Positions 62,548 through 64,000 of a DNA stretch of 64,000 bases are shown here, one piece after another (the stretch's first letter is position 1; the number at the start of each line of letters is the position of its first letter). The DNA is from Nemophila menziesii. Lineage: Eukaryota > Streptophyta > Magnoliopsida > Boraginales > Hydrophyllaceae. Below the pieces are notes generated by a model. The model made no database searches and had not been told where the DNA came from. It was given only the letters and a program-made list of their open reading frames with translations. The stretch spans positions 20,211,001 to 20,275,000 of the forward strand of contig JARWIR010000018.1 of the NCBI GenBank assembly GCA_029959085.1, read 5' to 3'. The position numbers and the translations under genes were made by a program.

Positions 62548-64000
62548 TTTATGTGAATAACTTAAATGAATAATAAGGTGGATGTCAAACTAATAGTTTT
62601 ACTTCACGAAAGTTCATGTTCCATTACCAACCATTTACCAATTGGTTAAAAGCAACACAATACATCATTTAAACACACATCACACACAAGCATTAACTAT
62701 ACACAATAAACATTTGAACTTATAAACTATTATATTTGTATATAAACTACTATGTAAGTAGACTGAATGATGAATCATAGATAACAATAAAATCTTAAGT
62801 TTCAATTGGTTTTTAGATGCATTATGGAGGCACAGAGAGACTTGGGTAGATATAAGTATGGTTGGTATACCATACACTACTCACGAGACATATGGTTCTC
62901 TTTAAAGGTTACAACTTCAATTGTTTACTAAATTATTTGAAACTTGATTTGAAGATTGGTTAAATGAGTTATTCTGAGACTAATATGAGAAGGAATATAT
63001 TACAAGAGTAATGTAACACTCATATGGATGATTCCATTAATGTCATGAAGTCATCGATGCAAATAAATTTATTTATTGGTCAGTAAATTTAATTAATTAA
63101 GAATATTGTTTGTAAAATCAACTTCATATGTTTTTACGCGATCATATTATTATGGATATAATGTTGGATAAGGAAGAAGGGTAATAACTAGAGATATAAA
63201 TTGTTAAAAGGCATATATAATTTTGATATCTTATATATCCTGAAGTCCTATTTAATAAAAATTATGTGATTCTTGATGTTCTTGAACTACATAAAATAGC
63301 AATAAAATTATTTAACACCAAATATTTGTTTTTATATTATAACAAATGTTTGTGTTTATCTTATAAAAATAAGGTATGAACACTGCGCGAAGACTATTAC
63401 ATAAAATTTGCTTTTTATTTGGAATAGATTAAAATGGAAGTTTTATCTAAAAATTCATGATTTTGTGTTCTTCCCTAATACATTATTATGACTTACATTA
63501 ACATATTATATGTGTTTTCCTAAAACTCGTCATTACTCTTGTCCTCTTTTACACTAAAGTTTAACTCAATACTTTAAATATTCAACAATACTTTCTTTAA
63601 TATGCAATGAGGATGATGTGCTTATTTGTAAATATCCTTTGTGGCTTCCCAAAGTTCTGATCTAGGGTGGTTGCCCATCTTCTGATTTTACCTCTTTAGA
63701 GTGACACTTGTGATTACTCAATTTTTCCTTTTGAGCACCCTTACCAAAAGGTGAATAATCATAAACTCGGGGTATACAAAATGTTTATAGCAAAACACAC
63801 AATAACTAACTAGCTGATCAATTTTTTTACGTTGTTTAGGGCCTAAAAAGTCCATAAATATACAAACCGCATCCGAACATGTGTGATTTATAATATAAAC
63901 TATGAGGATAGACATTCACAATATTCTAATAAAATAAATTTATTGTATTGTTAATAAGACCTTGTTATAAATTAAGAAACAACATGGACATATGTTTGAC
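62548..64000. other. No gene seen (unit 4, to window end)
   Basis: Counterpart of 5197-6650. The window stops about 100 bp before the expected end of the gypsy integrase relic. Confidence 0.5.

Larger units (their letters stand above)
57297..64000. repeat. Tandem ~19 kb unit, copy 4 (cut by window edge)
   Basis: Only the first 6.7 kb are visible: end of the LTR insert, copia relic, unassigned relic, and the gene-free stretch before the gypsy relic. It has a private 37-bp stretch at about 58671-58707, missing from the other three copies, and an expanded TA run near 58510. Whether it carries a fourth NTF2-RRM gene cannot be seen. Confidence 0.95.

Noticed and set aside
1..64000. The repeated units as an assembly artefact
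   Set aside because: The copies carry many private substitutions, a clean MITE insertion with target duplication and separate deletions, which a simple assembly duplication would not create. Haplotype mis-joining cannot be excluded without reads.
1..64000. CRISPR array, operons or tRNA genes
   Set aside because: Repeats are either 19 kb units or minisatellites without uniform spacers, and no cloverleaf with A and B boxes was spotted.

Overview
The window is AT-rich plant nuclear DNA, most likely from a dicot. Three things point to this: spliced genes with GT/AG introns, remnants of plant Ty1/copia and Ty3/gypsy (Athila/Tat-like) retrotransposons, and plant-type MITEs. There is no bacterial operon structure, tRNA, rRNA or CRISPR array that I can see. 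The species cannot be named from the sequence.

The overriding structure is a head-to-tail tandem array of a ~19 kb unit. Taking an arbitrary phase point, the units run 1-19471, 19472-38125, 38126-57296 and 57297-64000 (the last cut by the window edge). The periods are 19,471, 18,654 and 19,171 bp. The copies differ by scattered substitutions, small indels, one 179-bp transposon insertion (unit 1) and one 595-bp deletion (unit 2), so they are real, diverged duplicates. Units 2 and 3 look most alike.

Layout of one unit, in unit 1 coordinates: 1-446, the end of an unclassified ~1.5 kb insertion that splits a copia 5' LTR; 447-4193, the rest of a decayed copia element (gag, protease and integrase remnants, RT-RNase H missing, 3' LTR); 4261-5196, an unrecognised plus-strand coding relic; 5197-6747, no gene; 6748-7990, a minus-strand gypsy relic (end of RNase H, H2C2 zinc finger, integrase); 8641-8971, a promoter-like block with a tiny two-exon ORF; 8972-10447, little; 10448-10990, two adjoining minisatellites; 11799-12422, a Tourist-like MITE; 12962-17360, a minus-strand spliced gene for a G3BP-like NTF2-RRM protein; 17433-18368, upstream sequence; 18369-18429, the left part of the next copia 5' LTR.

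The only gene I can reconstruct convincingly is the NTF2-RRM gene. Eight coding exons join in frame into 357 codons plus a stop, with a non-coding first exon and a ~1.8 kb 5'UTR intron. It is open in units 1 and 2. In unit 3 it has a nonsense codon at position 126, leaving an NTF2-only product. Everything else is transposon debris or non-coding. The array therefore looks like a local segmental amplification carrying one host gene per unit, with the copies starting to diverge in coding sequence and transposon content.
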